From IMG/VR virus record IMGVR_UViG_3300033153_006243, positions 21,444 through 85,443 of that record: a stretch of DNA of 64,000 nt; one strand, written 5' to 3'. Every line of letters starts with the position of its first letter. The stretch's first letter is position 1. Both the position numbers and the translations under genes were made by a program. This document shows positions 23,899 through 32,677 of this stretch, one piece after another. Source of the DNA: a virus. The notes beneath the pieces are model-generated. The model worked only from the letters and a program-made list of their open reading frames with translations. It had not been told where the DNA came from and made no database searches.

Positions 23899-25209
23899 AT
23901 GAAACAGCGGACTTCGGGCGTTACGAAAACCTTGGGGCGGCACAAGAATAGGCCGAGGAGACTGAGGGGGAAGAAATTCCACCTCTTCCTTCGTTCCCAT
24001 CAGGCGGATGACTACTGGCCCCTGTATAGCGAATTGCTAAAAGAGGGGGCGATCCCGCAGTTTATCGAGATACAGCGGTCGCGTCCGGACGACGATGCGA
24101 ACGCAGCGTTCCTCGCGAATAAAGGAATCCCGCTATTCAGTACGACGTGGGAGGAGCCGCAGGAGTTCTCGGCGAGTATGGTCCAGGAGAACTATAACGG
24201 TTTCGACATCGAGGGGATAACCAAGTTCGCCCGTTGGCGCTGGCGTAGAGGCGGAGCCAAGATGGACTATATCATCCTTGCCAGAACCAACTGGATTCTA
24301 CACCGATACGAGAAGTTCTTTAAGGAGAATAGACCGGACTACATAGTGACCTGGGGGGATATGGCCCATGACTCCGCAGCGATCAAGGCGCTTGCGGACA
24401 AACTGAAAATCCCCCATTTGCTTTTCGAGGGGGGGTTCCTGCCGAACTCTATGTGCCTTGACGGCGGGGGGATGTATTACACGCCGGAAAGCGACTGGAA
24501 TGGGATATGGGAAAACCAAAGCGAACCTACGGCGGACGAGAGGATACGAATTAAGAAGCTGATGGATCAGTGGCGGCAAAAGGATATGTCGAAATACAAT
24601 AACAAGACCGCCTTTACCGAAATCGAAACGGGGGTAGATTGTAGGGCACTGGCCCCGAAGGGTAAGAAGATCATGCTTATCGTCTGCCAGACTACTGGGG
24701 ATGCAACGATGTATTTCCCACGGGTCCTGGTGGATAACAAGCTCTCCCTGACGAATCTCGTTCTTCGGACGATGGCGGGGATGACGGACTGGCATATTTT
24801 GGTCAAGCCCCATCCCCATGAGCGGCACGACGACTTGGCTTTGATGGTTAATCCCTACGAGGGCATCGACATTATCCCAAAGGCGTCGCCGCATTCCGCT
24901 TTGAGGGCGGCAGATATGGTTATTACGATTAACTCGACGATGGGATTCGAGGCGTTGGGGTACGGAATCCCGGTGATAACCTTTGGGGACAACTTCTATA
25001 CGGGAAAGGGGCTGACATGGGATATAAGGCGGGCGGATAGGCGACTGAAGGAACAGCTTCGTACTGCAATAGATCAGGCGAAGCCGCCAGATATGAACGA
25101 AGTGTACTCCCTGTTTAATCTAGTCGCGTATAAGTTCCTATTCCTCTTCGGCTATAACAACGGGAGGCTGATAGATGCAGCCAAAAGCGCTCGTCAACAT
25201 TGTAGGTGA
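23899..25209 (+). CDS. Capsule-synthesis glycosyltransferase (KpsC/KpsS-like)
   Basis: 436 residues. The C-terminal half shows the Capsule_synth pattern: WHILVKPHPHER, then ADMVITINSTMGFEALGYG and PVITFGDNFYTGKGLT. KpsC and KpsS transfer Kdo from CMP-Kdo to a lipid in group 2 capsule assembly. The N-terminal half has a GT-B-like domain (IPHLLFEGGFLPN). No signal peptide. The ATG at 23899 avoids overlap with the connector gene; an earlier ATG at 23839 is possible. The gene interrupts the head-tail genes and overlaps a GT4 gene by 35 nt. Confidence 0.72.
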   Translation: MKQRTSGVTKTLGRHKNRPRRLRGKKFHLFLRSHQADDYWPLYSELLKEGAIPQFIEIQRSRPDDDANAAFLANKGIPLFSTTWEEPQEFSASMVQENYNGFDIEGITKFARWRWRRGGAKMDYIILARTNWILHRYEKFFKENRPDYIVTWGDMAHDSAAIKALADKLKIPHLLFEGGFLPNSMCLDGGGMYYTPESDWNGIWENQSEPTADERIRIKKLMDQWRQKDMSKYNNKTAFTEIETGVDCRALAPKGKKIMLIVCQTTGDATMYFPRVLVDNKLSLTNLVLRTMAGMTDWHILVKPHPHERHDDLALMVNPYEGIDIIPKASPHSALRAADMVITINSTMGFEALGYGIPVITFGDNFYTGKGLTWDIRRADRRLKEQLRTAIDQAKPPDMNEVYSLFNLVAYKFLFLFGYNNGRLIDAAKSARQHCR

Positions 25210-26143
25210 GACGATCAATGGGTGGATTTTCAGGGCAATGGCCGACGCCATCGCGAAATCTGCGGAGAAGTTCGAGGTACGGATAACCGAGAAGCCCGTT
25301 TCCGATGCAGACCTATACCATTTCTTCCGCCCCCAAGAGATGAACATGCTCCTCTCCGGCGGATGGGAGGGAAGGGCAGTGACGACGCTTCACGGGTTCC
25401 TTCCGGGAGCTACGGACTTTAAGACGTGCGAGCTGGCCTATTCCCAGGCGGAAAGGGTTATCTGCGTCTCCTTGGGCTGTAGGAACTATCTAGTCGAAAA
25501 TGGAATCCCTATGCACAAGACGGAAGTTATACACGCGGGGGTAGATCACGAGAAATTCAAGATGTTCTCCTGGCCAGCTAACCACTTTACGATTGGGGTC
25601 GTCGGTCGCCTATATCCCTTCCACGGGAGTATTGTAGACAATAAGGGGGGTAAGCTCGTCTTGGAGGTAACAAAAAGGCTAAAGAGTAGGCTTACCGACC
25701 TTATGCTCTTGATAGTCGGGGAGGCGTGGGGTCCCCTCTGTAATTCGCTTGCGAACCTTCCGGCACCCTTCGAGTTTTGGAACCGGGAATTGAACTGTAA
25801 CTATGATCACTACCCCATGCTCTATAACCGAATGGACTGCCTACTTGTCGCGTCGAAGCACGAGGGAGCCCCCGTTCCCGCATACGAAGCGATGGCCTGC
25901 GGGAGGCCCGTCGTAGGTCCGAGGATAGGCACTCTCCCTGAAATTGTAGAGGATGACAAAACCGGATACCTCGTTGACCGCGACCCGGAACAGATGGCGG
26001 ACGCGCTACTGAAGATCGCTAAGGCACGGGGAAGATGGGCGAAGCGCAACTTCTCCTTCTGTCAGAATAAGGTTAAGGAATTCACGTGGGACAACTGGGG
26101 AAGGATGCATGAGGAAGTATATATGGAGGCCCTAGATGCCTGA
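25175..26143 (+). CDS. Glycosyltransferase family 4 (paralogue)
   Basis: 322 residues with DLYHFFRPQ near residue 46, VICVSLGCRNYLV, VIHAGVDHEKF, GVVGRLYPF and the donor-site block SKHEGAPVPAYEAMACGRP near residues 226-245. It resembles the GT4 enzyme at 11850-12806 along its length, so one phage lineage probably duplicated or acquired both. It overlaps the KpsC/S-like gene by 35 nt and the next gene by 8 nt. Confidence 0.85.
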   Translation: MQPKALVNIVGETINGWIFRAMADAIAKSAEKFEVRITEKPVSDADLYHFFRPQEMNMLLSGGWEGRAVTTLHGFLPGATDFKTCELAYSQAERVICVSLGCRNYLVENGIPMHKTEVIHAGVDHEKFKMFSWPANHFTIGVVGRLYPFHGSIVDNKGGKLVLEVTKRLKSRLTDLMLLIVGEAWGPLCNSLANLPAPFEFWNRELNCNYDHYPMLYNRMDCLLVASKHEGAPVPAYEAMACGRPVVGPRIGTLPEIVEDDKTGYLVDRDPEQMADALLKIAKARGRWAKRNFSFCQNKVKEFTWDNWGRMHEEVYMEALDA

Positions 26144-26453
26144 CGATGTGAAGCAGTTTACCGAAAAGGATCTCGAAGATACGGCGTTCAAGGTATCGGT
26201 ACTAACTCAGCTCGAAAGGCTTAAGCCCATCGAGGAGAAGCTGATAACCATGAACGGAAGATGCGCGGAGAGGCTAGAGATGATCCACGGTAATGAAATC
26301 TCCATGACCCAACTAGACGGGAAGGTTGATAGCCTGAACGATAATGTAAAGTTCTGGCGTAAGGTGGTATTCATCATACTAGGCTTCATCGGAACCCTAT
26401 CCGCTGGGATTGGTGGCGTTCTCGCCTATATGAAAGCCGCCAACGGAGGCTAA
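26136..26453 (+). CDS. XhlA-like coiled-coil membrane protein
   Basis: 105 residues: an N-terminal coiled coil (about residues 20-70, with LDGKVDSLNDNVKFW) and one C-terminal transmembrane segment (about 75-98). This matches the layout of XhlA-type holin-associated or hemolysin-like proteins. It is not certain that it has a lysis role, because no endolysin is next to it. Confidence 0.55.
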   Translation: MPDDVKQFTEKDLEDTAFKVSVLTQLERLKPIEEKLITMNGRCAERLEMIHGNEISMTQLDGKVDSLNDNVKFWRKVVFIILGFIGTLSAGIGGVLAYMKAANGG

Positions 26454-26454
26454 G

Positions 26455-26781
26455 ATGATTGGGCCGCTTTCTGACGTAGTGAACGTCTGGAGGAAAACCT
26501 ATACGAGTGACGGAAAGGGAGGGCATACAGCAACCGAATCGTCCATTGGTCCCTATAGATGCAGAATCTATACCGAAAGGGGTTCCTATTTTCGCGGGGA
26601 AAGGGGACCGGAACCTGCGGGGACAATGAAGATCATTGGACCTACCGGGACGCTTCAGGACGGGGATAGGATTGAGCATAGCCCAAGCGGGACGAACTAT
26701 ATCCTACGGAAGGTACGGGACGTAATGGGTTCCATGAGTGCCCATCATATCGAGGGCGCAATCGAGGAATGGCAGGAATAA
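26455..26781 (+). CDS. Head closure protein (gp16-like)
   Basis: 108 residues with the small beta-barrel pattern of SPP1 gp16/HK97 head-tail adaptors: VNVWRKTYTSDGKGG, GPYRCRIY, LQDGDRIEHSPSGTNYILRKVRD. It closes the connector and joins the tail. Order (connector, closure, gp10-like, terminator, tube) is the standard one, apart from the inserted sugar genes. Confidence 0.75.
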   Translation: MIGPLSDVVNVWRKTYTSDGKGGHTATESSIGPYRCRIYTERGSYFRGERGPEPAGTMKIIGPTGTLQDGDRIEHSPSGTNYILRKVRDVMGSMSAHHIEGAIEEWQE

Positions 26782-27185
26782 TGAAGACGGAATGGATAGT
26801 AGACTACAGCAAGCTTAAGGACTATATGGCCAACGTCAAGCATAAGGTGGAGAACGAGGGGGAGCGGGAACTAATGAAGCTTGCAGGGCCGATAGTTAAA
26901 AGGGCAAAGGAGCTTGCGCGTAAGGGTCCTACGAAGAATATGTCACAGACAACCCATGCCGCATTTATGACAGGGGAGGGATTCGGGGGGCGGCAGAGTG
27001 CGGTATTGGGGTTACTTATAGGAACCCCGATGTATTACGCATACTTCCAAGAGATGGGGTTTACCCATTGGAAGTCGAGGGCGTGGATAAGGAACCAATT
27101 CCTTGCACCGGCAGTAAACCAGGGATTCCCCGCGTTTGTCGATGGGGTTAAGGGAATGGTAAATAAATGGATAGCGTTCTTCTAA
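26781..27185 (+). CDS. HK97 gp10-like neck/tail completion protein
   Basis: 134 residues with LAGPIVKRAKELARKGPTK and a C-terminal MYYAYFQEMGFTHWKSRAW segment, matching HK97 gp10-like proteins, which act at the head-tail joint. The ATG at 26781 overlaps the upstream stop (TAATG); an in-frame ATG at 26769 is also possible. Confidence 0.75.
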   Translation: MKTEWIVDYSKLKDYMANVKHKVENEGERELMKLAGPIVKRAKELARKGPTKNMSQTTHAAFMTGEGFGGRQSAVLGLLIGTPMYYAYFQEMGFTHWKSRAWIRNQFLAPAVNQGFPAFVDGVKGMVNKWIAFF

Positions 27186-27186
27186 A

Positions 27187-27615
27187 ATGGCAAGCCTGAT
27201 TGAATATACGAATAATGCGATATACGCCGCGCTTGCGGCGGACTCCGCGCTGGAGACGGCTATAGGCGTTTCAGGTAGAATCCAACGCGGATATCAGGGG
27301 GCCAAGATAACGGTCCCTGGGATTGTCTACCAGATCGACGGACAGCAGAAGCTATTGGCTGAGGTGACGGAGCCAAGGCGGGTAGACGTTCTTATATCCT
27401 GCTATCACGGCGTTGACTTGGGTTCGCCCTCAAGTTGCGCCTCAATAGCGGAGGCGGCCTTCGCCGTATTGAACGACAATGTGACACTGACCGCCACAGG
27501 ATCCAAGATTTATTTTTCGGATTGTACGCCAATTCTAGGCGCTCCCATCTGGAGCGAACCGGAAAGAGCATATCGACAGGACTTCCACGTTGAAGTCTAC
27601 TTACGTGCCGACTAA
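27187..27615 (+). CDS. Tail terminator/completion protein
   Basis: 142 residues. IYAALAADSALETAIG at the N-terminus and the YQIDGQ, VLISCYHG and DFHVEVYL strands fit the gp17-like/DUF3168 tail completion fold, which caps the tail tube at its head end. It sits just before the tail tube gene, as expected. Confidence 0.72.
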   Translation: MASLIEYTNNAIYAALAADSALETAIGVSGRIQRGYQGAKITVPGIVYQIDGQQKLLAEVTEPRRVDVLISCYHGVDLGSPSSCASIAEAAFAVLNDNVTLTATGSKIYFSDCTPILGAPIWSEPERAYRQDFHVEVYLRAD

Positions 27616-27633
27616 CCAAAAGGAGATAAACAA

Positions 27634-28134
27634 GTGGCTGTTGATGATGATAATGTAATCATTGGACCAATAAAAATCGAGTATTCGCTTGATGGAGATA
27701 ATTGGACCGATGTAGGCATTACGAATGGTGGCTTCGAGATCCGTAAGGAAGAGGAGATCGTCGAGACCCTAAGTGATCAGGGTATCGGCGTCCTCGACAA
27801 GAATCGAAGTCTTGTCCGCCAGTTCCTGAAGTTTACGATTAACGAGGTGCTAACGACCTCCCTCGTCAAGTTAGCCTTCGGAATGGAATCCTCGCCTGAT
27901 ACGGCGATGGATTACGTCTCGTCGGTTCCGAAGAGATACTTCAGGGTAACTGGGAAGAGCGTGACGGGGACAATGAAGATATACACCAGCAAAGAATGTT
28001 GGGTTGGTGGAAATACCCCCACCCTCATGCTCGCGAGAGACGCGGCTGCCGGAATCGAAATCGAGGCCGAAGAGAAACCGACCATAGACGATACGACCGG
28101 AAAGACGACGTTCGGCGTCTGGAGTGATAGTTAA
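27634..28134 (+). CDS. Major tail tube protein
   Basis: 166 residues with the simple tube-protein fold pattern: GPIKIEYSLDGDNWTDVG, then EIVETLSDQGIGVLD and a C-terminal strand pair. Located between tail terminator and assembly chaperone genes. GTG start with AGGAGAT upstream. It polymerises around the tape measure. Confidence 0.8.
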   Translation: MAVDDDNVIIGPIKIEYSLDGDNWTDVGITNGGFEIRKEEEIVETLSDQGIGVLDKNRSLVRQFLKFTINEVLTTSLVKLAFGMESSPDTAMDYVSSVPKRYFRVTGKSVTGTMKIYTSKECWVGGNTPTLMLARDAAAGIEIEAEEKPTIDDTTGKTTFGVWSDS

Positions 28135-28159
28135 ACCCTAATACATAGGGAGCAAGAGT

Positions 28160-28651
28160 ATGCCTGAAGAAGCGGGAACGGTTACGGTACAGTCTATCGT
28201 AGACGAGGGGAAGGTATCCCTCGATCCGATTGAACCTACGCCGAGATCGAGAACAGTGGAAATCGGGGGCAAAAAAATCGAGATTACCCCCGTCAAGGTA
28301 AGGAACTGGAGTGGATTTACCTCTGCGCTATCCTCCTTGGCGAAGCTGTTCGAGGCGAAGAGGGGGGAGATGTTTAAGGAGGAGGAGAAGTTTTCCGCTT
28401 CCCTTTTCCTGGATGCCCTCAGCGACTGCGGGGGGGATATCATTTCTATTCTCTCCGGTATGACGGGAATCGCAAAGGAGGACCTTGAGGATGCAGACTT
28501 GGCAGGAATGATCGGGCTAATCGATGCATGGCTTGAGGTGAACGATGCGGAGAGGGTGGCAGAACGTTTTTTCGCTCTATCGGGAAGGATCAGGGGAACG
28601 AGAAAGGCCCTACAAGAACTGTCGAAGAAGGTAGCGACTTCAGCCAGTTAA
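28160..28651 (+). CDS. Tail assembly chaperone, G-like part
   Basis: 163 residues placed between tail tube and tape measure. KKIEITPVKVRNWSGF and a helical C-terminus (LIDAWLEVNDAERVAERFF) match gpG-like chaperones, which coat the tape measure during tail assembly. The frame contains a slippery heptamer at 28567-28573 where a share of ribosomes should move to the -1 frame and make a longer product. Confidence 0.75.
   Translation: MPEEAGTVTVQSIVDEGKVSLDPIEPTPRSRTVEIGGKKIEITPVKVRNWSGFTSALSSLAKLFEAKRGEMFKEEEKFSASLFLDALSDCGGDIISILSGMTGIAKEDLEDADLAGMIGLIDAWLEVNDAERVAERFFALSGRIRGTRKALQELSKKVATSAS
28567..28573 (+). other. Probable -1 ribosomal frameshift site (T TTT TTC)
   Basis: The zero frame reads CGT TTT TTC, giving the heptamer T TTT TTC, a known efficient slippery type. 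The -1 frame is open from well before this site to 28905 and stays protein-like before its first ATG. No pseudoknot was worked out. A later slip site cannot be excluded. Confidence 0.6.
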
Positions 28652-28905
28652 TTGCGATTTTTCTTCAGGCGTACTCTTATACCCTCGATGAGGTTATGGA
28701 GATGCCTGTGGTAACTTTCTTTCAGATGGTAAGCCACGGGATACGGACGAAGGGGGCTGACCTCGCTATCTATGCGAGAGCGACCCAACTTGCCGTCGGT
28801 AGCATACTAGGCGGTAAGAAAGGTCTCCAGGCGTTTGAGCAATATCTCGACATACTGCAAGGCAGGCGGGGGATTACGGTCGAGGAGGTTCTTAGGAGAC
28901 TCTAG
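28573..28905 (+). CDS. Tail assembly chaperone, T-like frameshift extension
   Basis: The -1 frame downstream of the slip site encodes about 110 residues (…EGSDFSQLIAIFLQAYSYTLDEV and MPVVTFFQMVSHG, in parts) and ends at the tape measure start. Its protein-like sequence extends upstream of the only ATG (28696), which argues for expression as a G-T fusion, as in lambda. The fusion would recruit tube subunits to the tape measure. Confidence 0.7.
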   Translation, partial: RSIGKDQGNEKGPTRTVEEGSDFSQLIAIFLQAYSYTLDEVMEMPVVTFFQMVSHGIRTKGADLAIYARATQLAVGSILGGKKGLQAFEQYLDILQGRRGITVEEVLRRL

Positions 28906-31499
28906 TGGCCAATGTTGAGGGCATCTACGTCAAGGTAGTTGCCGACATCAAGCAATTCATGACGGGCATAGATAAAACTATGGCCAAGACGGAAGCCTTC
29001 GCAAGGAAGGCACGTGCCGCGTCTATGGCCGTCGCCGCTATCGGGGCTGCCGCGACTGCGGCCTTCGCCCTCTCCGTCAAGACCGCCGCCCAGTTCCAGC
29101 AGGAGCTAGCGAATACCCAATCCGTAGCGAATGCGACCAAAGTGGAATTAGGGAGGCTACGCGACGCTGCGGAGGACTTCGGGCGTACTACGATATTCAC
29201 GGCAAAACAGGCGGCTGCCGCGATGTATGATCTTGCTTCCGCTGGATTGGATACCACAGAGATTATCGAGACCCTTCCGGGAGTCATCGCCCTTGCCGCC
29301 GCTACACAGAACGACCTTGCTTTTACTTCCCAGCTTGTGACCGCATCCCTTAAGCAGTTCGGCCTCGCGACCTCGGAATCCGAGAGGATTGCGAACGTTA
29401 TGGCGGCAACTATCTCGAAAACGAAGGCCACAATGGACAAGCTGGCCTCATCAATGGCTTATATCGGCCCGATTGCAAGCGCCATAGGGATGTCTCTTGA
29501 GGAAACCGCCGCCTCCCTGGGTCTACTTTACGATGCAGGATTCGAGGCGTCGATGGCAGCAACGGGATTGAGGATGGGAATCGCGCAACTCCTCGGCCCG
29601 ACCCCAAAGGCTACTAAGCTTCTTGCTCAGATGGGCCTGACTGCTCAGGATGTAAACGTCGAAATTCATGGGCTTGCTAATGTCATTGATAAATTAAGAG
29701 AAGCCGACATAGGCGCGACGGAAGCCTTCGAGATATTCGGGAACAGATCCGCCGCCGCGATGCTTAGCTTGACAAAGCAGGGAGGAGGGGCGCTTCGAGA
29801 ACTAACTAAGGAAATTACAGGAACCGATGATGCCGCACGAATGTCCGCTCAGCAGCTTGATACCCTGCCGGGAAGAGGAAAGCTTTTGCTATCCGCCCTT
29901 GAGGGTCTGAAGATTGAGATTGGAACCTACCTTGTTCCTGCTCTTGAAGGCTTAACGGATAAATTAACAACGATAGTAAACGCAGTCACCAATTATTTAA
30001 AAGAGCATCCGGCGGTGGGTAAGGCACTAACCTTTCTCGGTTCAACTCTTGGTATAATCGCTACAGTTCTAGGGACTATCGGAATTATTCTAGCCCCAGC
30101 TATTTATACCCTTAAAAGCATAAAGGTCGTGCTTATTGCGCTAGGCGTTAAGATAAAGGTTATAGTGGGGTTTCTTCTTTCCATCCCATCGGCCATCGCG
30201 GCGATCCTAGTCGCTGGGGCTGCCCTTCTTGCTTGGGTAGTCGCCTTCCCGATACATTTTGTCCGTACAACGTCCAGAGTGAAGACCGCGCTACTTGGAA
30301 TTGGGGAGGCTATAACCGAACTTCTTGAACAGTTCTTTAATCTTCTTGGGAAAATCCCCATCGTCAGCAAGGTATTTGAGAAACTAGCGGGGATTATCGA
30401 AAAGGTCGGGGATAAATTTGGGAAGGCAAAAGAAAAGGAGGAGAAGTTCCGTGCGGCGCTCGAATGGACCGAGGAGGAAGTCGAAGGGGTCGGAGAGGGG
30501 CTTGAAAAGGTAGGGGATAAGGTAGACGAGACCGCGAATAAGGTGAATGCCGCCGCGAATACTATGAAGGACGGCTTTGATGGGGTTGCCAATGCGGTAG
30601 GCGGAATGGCCGACCAGTTTGACGATGTAGAAAATAACGTTACAAATCTGACGAAGGCCCTTGAGACTTATGAGGAGTTTATCGAAAGGATAAATGCGGA
30701 GCGGGAGAGGGCGGCGAATGAGGAGAAGAATCTAGCCCGCTACCAGAAGGAAAGCCTTAAGGCGTTCAAGGAATCCGCGGTTGGGCGGATGCTTGGACTC
30801 AAAGAGGAAGCAGTAGGCCGCACTAAGGAAATCTACGAGTATAAGGCTAGGGAAGCAAGGGAGAAATATGTCGAGGATCGGCTTGCAAAATATCGGGAAA
30901 GATGGGGGGATAAACTTAGTGAGAAGAGAGAGAAGTCCGAAAGATCGAGGGCGGAAGCTACGGCGAAGGCTATGTTTCCTATGTATGATAAGTTAAACGA
31001 GCTTTTAGAGAAGAGAAAGGCCACGCTAATCGAGAAGTATGGGGAGGAGTCCGTTAAGAAGATCGACCTAACAAAGACCCTTCCTATGGGATTAAGGGAA
31101 ATGATAGATGCAGCGAAGGGGAAGCAAAGGGCTGAGGTCGATTGGGATGTGGTGCTTAGGGGTCGGGGGGCAGAAATGGTTAGCGAGGCTAGAACTAAGA
31201 ATATGATAGACGCGCTTAGTACCGCCGTTACCGCGGGCATAAAAATGGCAGTAGAAACCCCAAGGGGATTTATACCAAAAGTTTCAAAGCCCGAAGTAGA
31301 AGCCAAACCCGTATCTGTTGAAGCCCAAAGGCAAATGAATCGGGAAATGATCAAGGGAACATTTACGGATCCCTTTACCCGTCTCGTATTCCAAAATACC
31401 TGGAACATCAAGGACGTAACCTTACAGGAACTGATCAAGAAATCCGCTAAGGAGCTTGAGGATCAGGTCAAAGCGGGAACGGCAAACGCGGGGGATTGA
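28905..31499 (+). CDS. Tape measure protein
   Basis: 864 residues. The N-terminal half carries the TP901-type tape measure domain: AAQFQQELANTQSVANATK, FGRTTIFTAKQAAAAMYDLASAG (in parts), LGLLYDAGFEASMAATGLRM and LPGRGKLLLSALEGLKIEIG. Two hydrophobic segments (about residues 370-450) follow, then long coiled coils. It sets tail length and is probably ejected into the host envelope. GTG start shares a base with the preceding stop (TAGTG). At 864 residues, a tail of roughly 130 nm would follow from the usual ~0.15 nm per residue. Confidence 0.93.
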   Translation: MANVEGIYVKVVADIKQFMTGIDKTMAKTEAFARKARAASMAVAAIGAAATAAFALSVKTAAQFQQELANTQSVANATKVELGRLRDAAEDFGRTTIFTAKQAAAAMYDLASAGLDTTEIIETLPGVIALAAATQNDLAFTSQLVTASLKQFGLATSESERIANVMAATISKTKATMDKLASSMAYIGPIASAIGMSLEETAASLGLLYDAGFEASMAATGLRMGIAQLLGPTPKATKLLAQMGLTAQDVNVEIHGLANVIDKLREADIGATEAFEIFGNRSAAAMLSLTKQGGGALRELTKEITGTDDAARMSAQQLDTLPGRGKLLLSALEGLKIEIGTYLVPALEGLTDKLTTIVNAVTNYLKEHPAVGKALTFLGSTLGIIATVLGTIGIILAPAIYTLKSIKVVLIALGVKIKVIVGFLLSIPSAIAAILVAGAALLAWVVAFPIHFVRTTSRVKTALLGIGEAITELLEQFFNLLGKIPIVSKVFEKLAGIIEKVGDKFGKAKEKEEKFRAALEWTEEEVEGVGEGLEKVGDKVDETANKVNAAANTMKDGFDGVANAVGGMADQFDDVENNVTNLTKALETYEEFIERINAERERAANEEKNLARYQKESLKAFKESAVGRMLGLKEEAVGRTKEIYEYKAREAREKYVEDRLAKYRERWGDKLSEKREKSERSRAEATAKAMFPMYDKLNELLEKRKATLIEKYGEESVKKIDLTKTLPMGLREMIDAAKGKQRAEVDWDVVLRGRGAEMVSEARTKNMIDALSTAVTAGIKMAVETPRGFIPKVSKPEVEAKPVSVEAQRQMNREMIKGTFTDPFTRLVFQNTWNIKDVTLQELIKKSAKELEDQVKAGTANAGD

Positions 31500-31502
31500 C
31501 GA

Positions 31503-31949
31503 ATGGCTCTTGAATATAATATGGGAATCAAGCCGAGTGGAGGAGCCTTCACCGCCTTCCCCGCTTCCGTTACCCTACAGGAGTTCACCGTTGGTCAGGA
31601 TACGATCTCGAATGAACACCAGGTTCCGCTCGCCGAAGGTATAGTTAGGACGGGATGGCGGCCCGGCGCGGTTACCATTACTATACGAGGAAGGGTAACC
31701 CAGACTTCCCACGTTGCGGCCCTTGATGATATCCAGGAGATCAGGAACCTCTTCCTTGATAACTCGAACTATAGGCTTGTCCGCTACCGGACGGGAAGCA
31801 CGGATCAGGAATACTGGGAGGAGTGCTATACAGAAAGCTTTCGTTGGCCACGCGACCGAAAACCCCCACGGGTTATTGACTGGCAGGCAACCGTGATAGC
31901 GAGCGATCCTGAGCATTACCAGGCAACTCCGCTTGCTCAGGACCCCTGA
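31503..31949 (+). CDS. Distal tail protein-like (Dit-like)
   Basis: 148 residues, beta-rich, directly after the tape measure. VTITIRGRV, a DDIQEIRNLF helix and WPRDRKPPRVIDWQATVIASD fit small distal-tail proteins that form the ring at the tail tip. The next 100 bp (31950-32050) hold no gene; I see only two loosely similar TACGATT segments. Confidence 0.6.
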   Translation: MALEYNMGIKPSGGAFTAFPASVTLQEFTVGQDTISNEHQVPLAEGIVRTGWRPGAVTITIRGRVTQTSHVAALDDIQEIRNLFLDNSNYRLVRYRTGSTDQEYWEECYTESFRWPRDRKPPRVIDWQATVIASDPEHYQATPLAQDP

Positions 31950-32050
31950 TAGTCCTTGAGATACGATTCTAAGTGCCCAGGACGCCCATAGCAGGACTTT
32001 AATCTCCTAGATGTACGATTAGAACTTAAGCCTGTAGAAAGCAAATTACG

Positions 32051-32677
32051 ATGGGAACAGCGGCAGTAATTGGCAATGGCGCGGGAATGCTAAAGGAGGA
32101 GAGGTTGGGGGGGCTCATAGACTCCTTTGACGCCGTAGTCCGCGTGAACTGGTATCGCATTAGGGGCTACGAGGAATTCGTCGGCTCCCGAATAGACTAC
32201 TGGGTTACTGATCTTCGTCCCGTAAAACACGGCCCGCCGGAGAATCTTGATCAGATCAAGGAGGTTTGGATCTACCCGTTCTACGAATTCTCGCCGGAGA
32301 CCCATCAAGGCCACATCAAGTTCTGTCCCGATACGGAAATCGTTTCCAACAAGAAGTTCTATATGTGGACGTATGGCTTCATTCCAGGGAAAAGGTGGCC
32401 GTCGAATGGGTTTGGCGCACTGATGTATACCTTAACGAGGCTGAAGCCCTCTAAGCTCCTTTTAGCCGGGTTCGATTCCCTTCTCGACCCTACCGTTGCG
32501 TATACCTACTACTACGGTAAAATCGGCGTCAGTTCTAGGGAGGGAACCGGATTTGATATAGCACACTCGAACCATAGCCTTAAGGACGAGAATAGGGCAT
32601 TTACAGAATTCACCCAAGATGGATATAGAGAAGAATGGAGGCGTAACGGATGCCAGCTCTTGATCTCTCAGTCGTAA
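32051..32677 (+). CDS. Sialyltransferase-like glycosyltransferase (GT29 family), second copy
   Basis: 208 residues. It matches motif L well: AAVIGNGAGMLKEERLGG, DSFDAVVRVNWYRIRGYEE, VGSRIDYWVTD; motif S is WPSNGFGALMYTLTRL and LLLAGFD; the VS-like segment is SNHSLKDENRAF. Donors in this family are CMP-activated ulosonic acids. It is more like eukaryotic-type GT29 than the other copy in its first 50 residues. It overlaps the GT2 gene by 28 nt and sits between tail-tip and tail-hub genes. Confidence 0.78.
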   Translation: MGTAAVIGNGAGMLKEERLGGLIDSFDAVVRVNWYRIRGYEEFVGSRIDYWVTDLRPVKHGPPENLDQIKEVWIYPFYEFSPETHQGHIKFCPDTEIVSNKKFYMWTYGFIPGKRWPSNGFGALMYTLTRLKPSKLLLAGFDSLLDPTVAYTYYYGKIGVSSREGTGFDIAHSNHSLKDENRAFTEFTQDGYREEWRRNGCQLLISQS

